Assembly: GCA_947450745.1 (NCBI GenBank)
Contig: CANFYD010000277.1
Span: forward strand, 1 to 5,769
Origin: Burkholderiales bacterium
Lineage (GTDB): Bacteria; Pseudomonadota; Gammaproteobacteria; Burkholderiales; Burkholderiaceae_C
Length of the DNA stretch: 5,769 bases
Direction: 5' to 3'
Part shown: in pieces, positions 4,411-5,769 of the stretch
How the letters are laid out: each line of letters opens with the position of its first letter
Numbering within the stretch: the first letter of the stretch is position 1
The notes under the pieces: model-generated
Seen by the model: only the letters and a program-made list of their open reading frames with translations
The model's database searches: none
Told to the model about the DNA's origin: nothing
Made by a program: the position numbers and the translations under genes

Positions 4411-5769
4411 TGCCGGAGCAAGCAACGCCTGCCCACGTCGAGCTCGAAGCGATCCAGAAGCGCTACGGCTCGGTCAGTGCGAATGAGGCGGTGTCGCTGC
4501 GCTTGATGCCCGGCGAGGTGCATGCGCTGGTGGGTGAAAACGGGGCCGGCAAATCGACGCTGATGAGTATTTTGTTCGGCCTGGTGCAGCCGGACAGCGG
4601 CGTGATCCGCGTGGCCGGCCAGCCGCGCCGCTGGCGCTCGCCGCAGGACGCGATGGCCGCCGGCCTCGGCATGGTGCACCAGCATTTCATGTTGCTGCCC
4701 TCGATGACCGTGCTGGACAACATTCTGCTGGGCGCCGAGCCGGTCAATGCCTGGGGCTTCATCTCGCGCACAGCGGCCACGCGGCGGCTGCAAGCGCTGG
4801 AAGCACAGCACGGCCTGGGCTTGAGCCGCCAGTTGACGCAGCGAGTGCAAGACTTATCGGTCGGCGAACGCCAGCGCGTCGAAATTCTGAAGATGCTGTT
4901 CCGCGGCGCGCGCACGCTGATCCTGGACGAGCCGACCGCCGCGCTGACCCCGGCCGAGAGCCGACAACTGTTCGACATCGTGCGCGGCTTCCGGGCGCGC
5001 GGCCACAGCCTCGTGCTGGTGACCCACAAACTGGCCGAGGTGATGGCCGTCAGCGACTGCGTGACAGTGCTGCGCGCCGGCCGGGTGGTGGCGCATTGGC
5101 GCACGGCGGACACGACGCTGGCGAAAATTGGCGAGGCCATGCTGGGGCGCAGCCTCGTGGCCCAGCAGCCGCTGGCGCGCCAAGCCGCAGGCGCGATTCG
5201 GCTGGCTGTGCGCGACCTGAAAATGCTCGGGGCGAACGGGAGGCTGGCGCTGCAAGGGATGAATTTTGAGCTGCGCGAGGGCGAAATCGTCGGCCTCGCC
5301 GGGGTGGCGGGCAATGGCCAGCAGGCGCTGATTTCCGGTTTGGCCGGTCTGGCCGGGCGGAGGGCCGTGCCGCCCGGCAGCCTGTTGCTGGACGGCCGCG
5401 ACATCAGCGCCGCCGGCGTGCAGCAGCGCCTGGCGGCCGGCTTAGCCGTCGTGCCCGAGGACCGCGCGCAACTGGGCTTGGCCGGCACGGCCTCGGTGTG
5501 GGCCAACGCCCTGGCCGGGCTGGACGCACAAGCCCGCTTCGCCCGGCACGGCTGGCTGCGCCTGGCCGCCGTGCGGGCTTATGCGCAAGACCTGCTGGAG
5601 CGCCACGATGTGCGGCCGCGCGGCCCCGGCGTGGTTGATCAAGCGGTGGGCCGGCTCTCGGGCGGCAACCAGCAAAAGCTGATGCTGGCGCGCGCGCTGG
5701 AGCGAAGGGCTCGTGTGCTGGTGGTCGAGAACCCCACTTGGGGCGTGGACATCGGCGCGTTGCAGGCGA
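4410..5769 (+). CDS. Tandem-domain ABC transporter ATPase of a BMP-type nucleoside/simple-sugar importer (NupO/YufO-like), C-terminus cut by window edge
   Basis: The frame is open from ATG 4410 to the edge, 453 codons; relatives are about 500-530 residues. This ATPase would sit on the inner face of the membrane and drive import through two permeases. NBD1 has Walker A GENGAGKST (42-50), a Q-loop in MVHQHF (88-93), signature LSVGERQRVEILK (149-161), Walker B LILDEPT (170-176) and the switch His in THKLAE (205-210). The LSVG-x-x-QRVEILK block is typical of BMP-associated ATPases. NBD2 (about 262 on) has a degenerate Walker A, GVAGNGQQ (298-305), with no Lys-Ser/Thr. It also has signature LSGGNQQK (417-424) and an altered Walker B, VLVVENPTWGVDIG (436-449). 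One catalytic and one degenerate domain is normal for the RbsA-like group. The start fits the family because the conserved domain begins 10 residues in. It lies 29 bases after the BMP gene, so the two are almost certainly co-transcribed; permeases are expected next. Confidence 0.95.
   Translation, partial: MPEQATPAHVELEAIQKRYGSVSANEAVSLRLMPGEVHALVGENGAGKSTLMSILFGLVQPDSGVIRVAGQPRRWRSPQDAMAAGLGMVHQHFMLLPSMTVLDNILLGAEPVNAWGFISRTAATRRLQALEAQHGLGLSRQLTQRVQDLSVGERQRVEILKMLFRGARTLILDEPTAALTPAESRQLFDIVRGFRARGHSLVLVTHKLAEVMAVSDCVTVLRAGRVVAHWRTADTTLAKIGEAMLGRSLVAQQPLARQAAGAIRLAVRDLKMLGANGRLALQGMNFELREGEIVGLAGVAGNGQQALISGLAGLAGRRAVPPGSLLLDGRDISAAGVQQRLAAGLAVVPEDRAQLGLAGTASVWANALAGLDAQARFARHGWLRLAAVRAYAQDLLERHDVRPRGPGVVDQAVGRLSGGNQQKLMLARALERRARVLVVENPTWGVDIGALQA

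Noticed and set aside
2233..4425. Minus-strand ORF of 730 codons crossing the receptor end, the terminator and the BMP gene
   Set aside because: It spans two real genes and an intrinsic terminator on the other strand and has no family motifs, so it is a composition artefact.
5301..5326. Loss of the catalytic Lys in the second Walker A of the ATPase as evidence of a pseudogene
   Set aside because: A degenerate second nucleotide-binding domain is the norm in the RbsA/NupO group, and the frame is intact.
4463..5506. Minus-strand ORF of 347 codons opposite the ATPase gene
   Set aside because: It is a Ser/Arg/Pro/Ala-rich shadow of the ABC ATPase frame without motifs or a ribosome binding site.

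Overview
The window looks like a piece of a high-GC betaproteobacterial chromosome. The base composition, the strong GC bias at third codon positions, the style of the TonB-dependent receptor and the BMP-type ABC genes all fit Burkholderiales (the Roseateles/Rubrivivax/Comamonadaceae neighbourhood). That placement is inference from sequence style only. I see no insertion sequence, integrase, tRNA, rRNA, CRISPR array or phage gene.

Layout. Bases 1-592 on the minus strand hold a nearly complete PaiB-like FMN-binding split-barrel protein whose C-terminus runs off the left edge. Bases 593-951 are a divergent intergenic region with no convincing gene. It contains small inverted repeats, a pair of 8-bp direct repeats and one modest sigma70-like promoter candidate facing right. 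Bases 952-3246 on the plus strand encode a complete TonB-dependent outer-membrane receptor, followed at once by a strong intrinsic terminator (about 3255-3286). Bases 3331-4380 encode a complete periplasmic binding protein of the BMP/PnrA family. Bases 4410-5769 encode a tandem-NBD ABC ATPase of the BMP-associated (NupO/YufO, RbsA-like) type, cut by the right edge. A 9-codon ORF bridges the last two genes through TGAATG and TGATG junctions.

How the genes work together. The three plus-strand genes read as one uptake route. The receptor would bring a substrate across the outer membrane using TonB/ExbBD energy, the BMP protein would bind it in the periplasm, and the ATPase would power import with permeases that should lie just beyond the right edge. 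BMP-family importers are best known for nucleosides and purines, so a nucleoside-like or purine-like ligand is the default guess. The usual N-terminal D-x-S-F-N ligand motif is altered here, so the substrate is open. The terminator between receptor and binding protein suggests that the two parts are expressed at different levels. The divergent PaiB-like gene has no obvious functional link to transport.

Nothing here is clearly a new type of system. The points most worth a second look are the pairing of a TonB receptor with a BMP importer, the 9-codon bridging ORF, the altered BMP ligand motif, and the long receptor leader.
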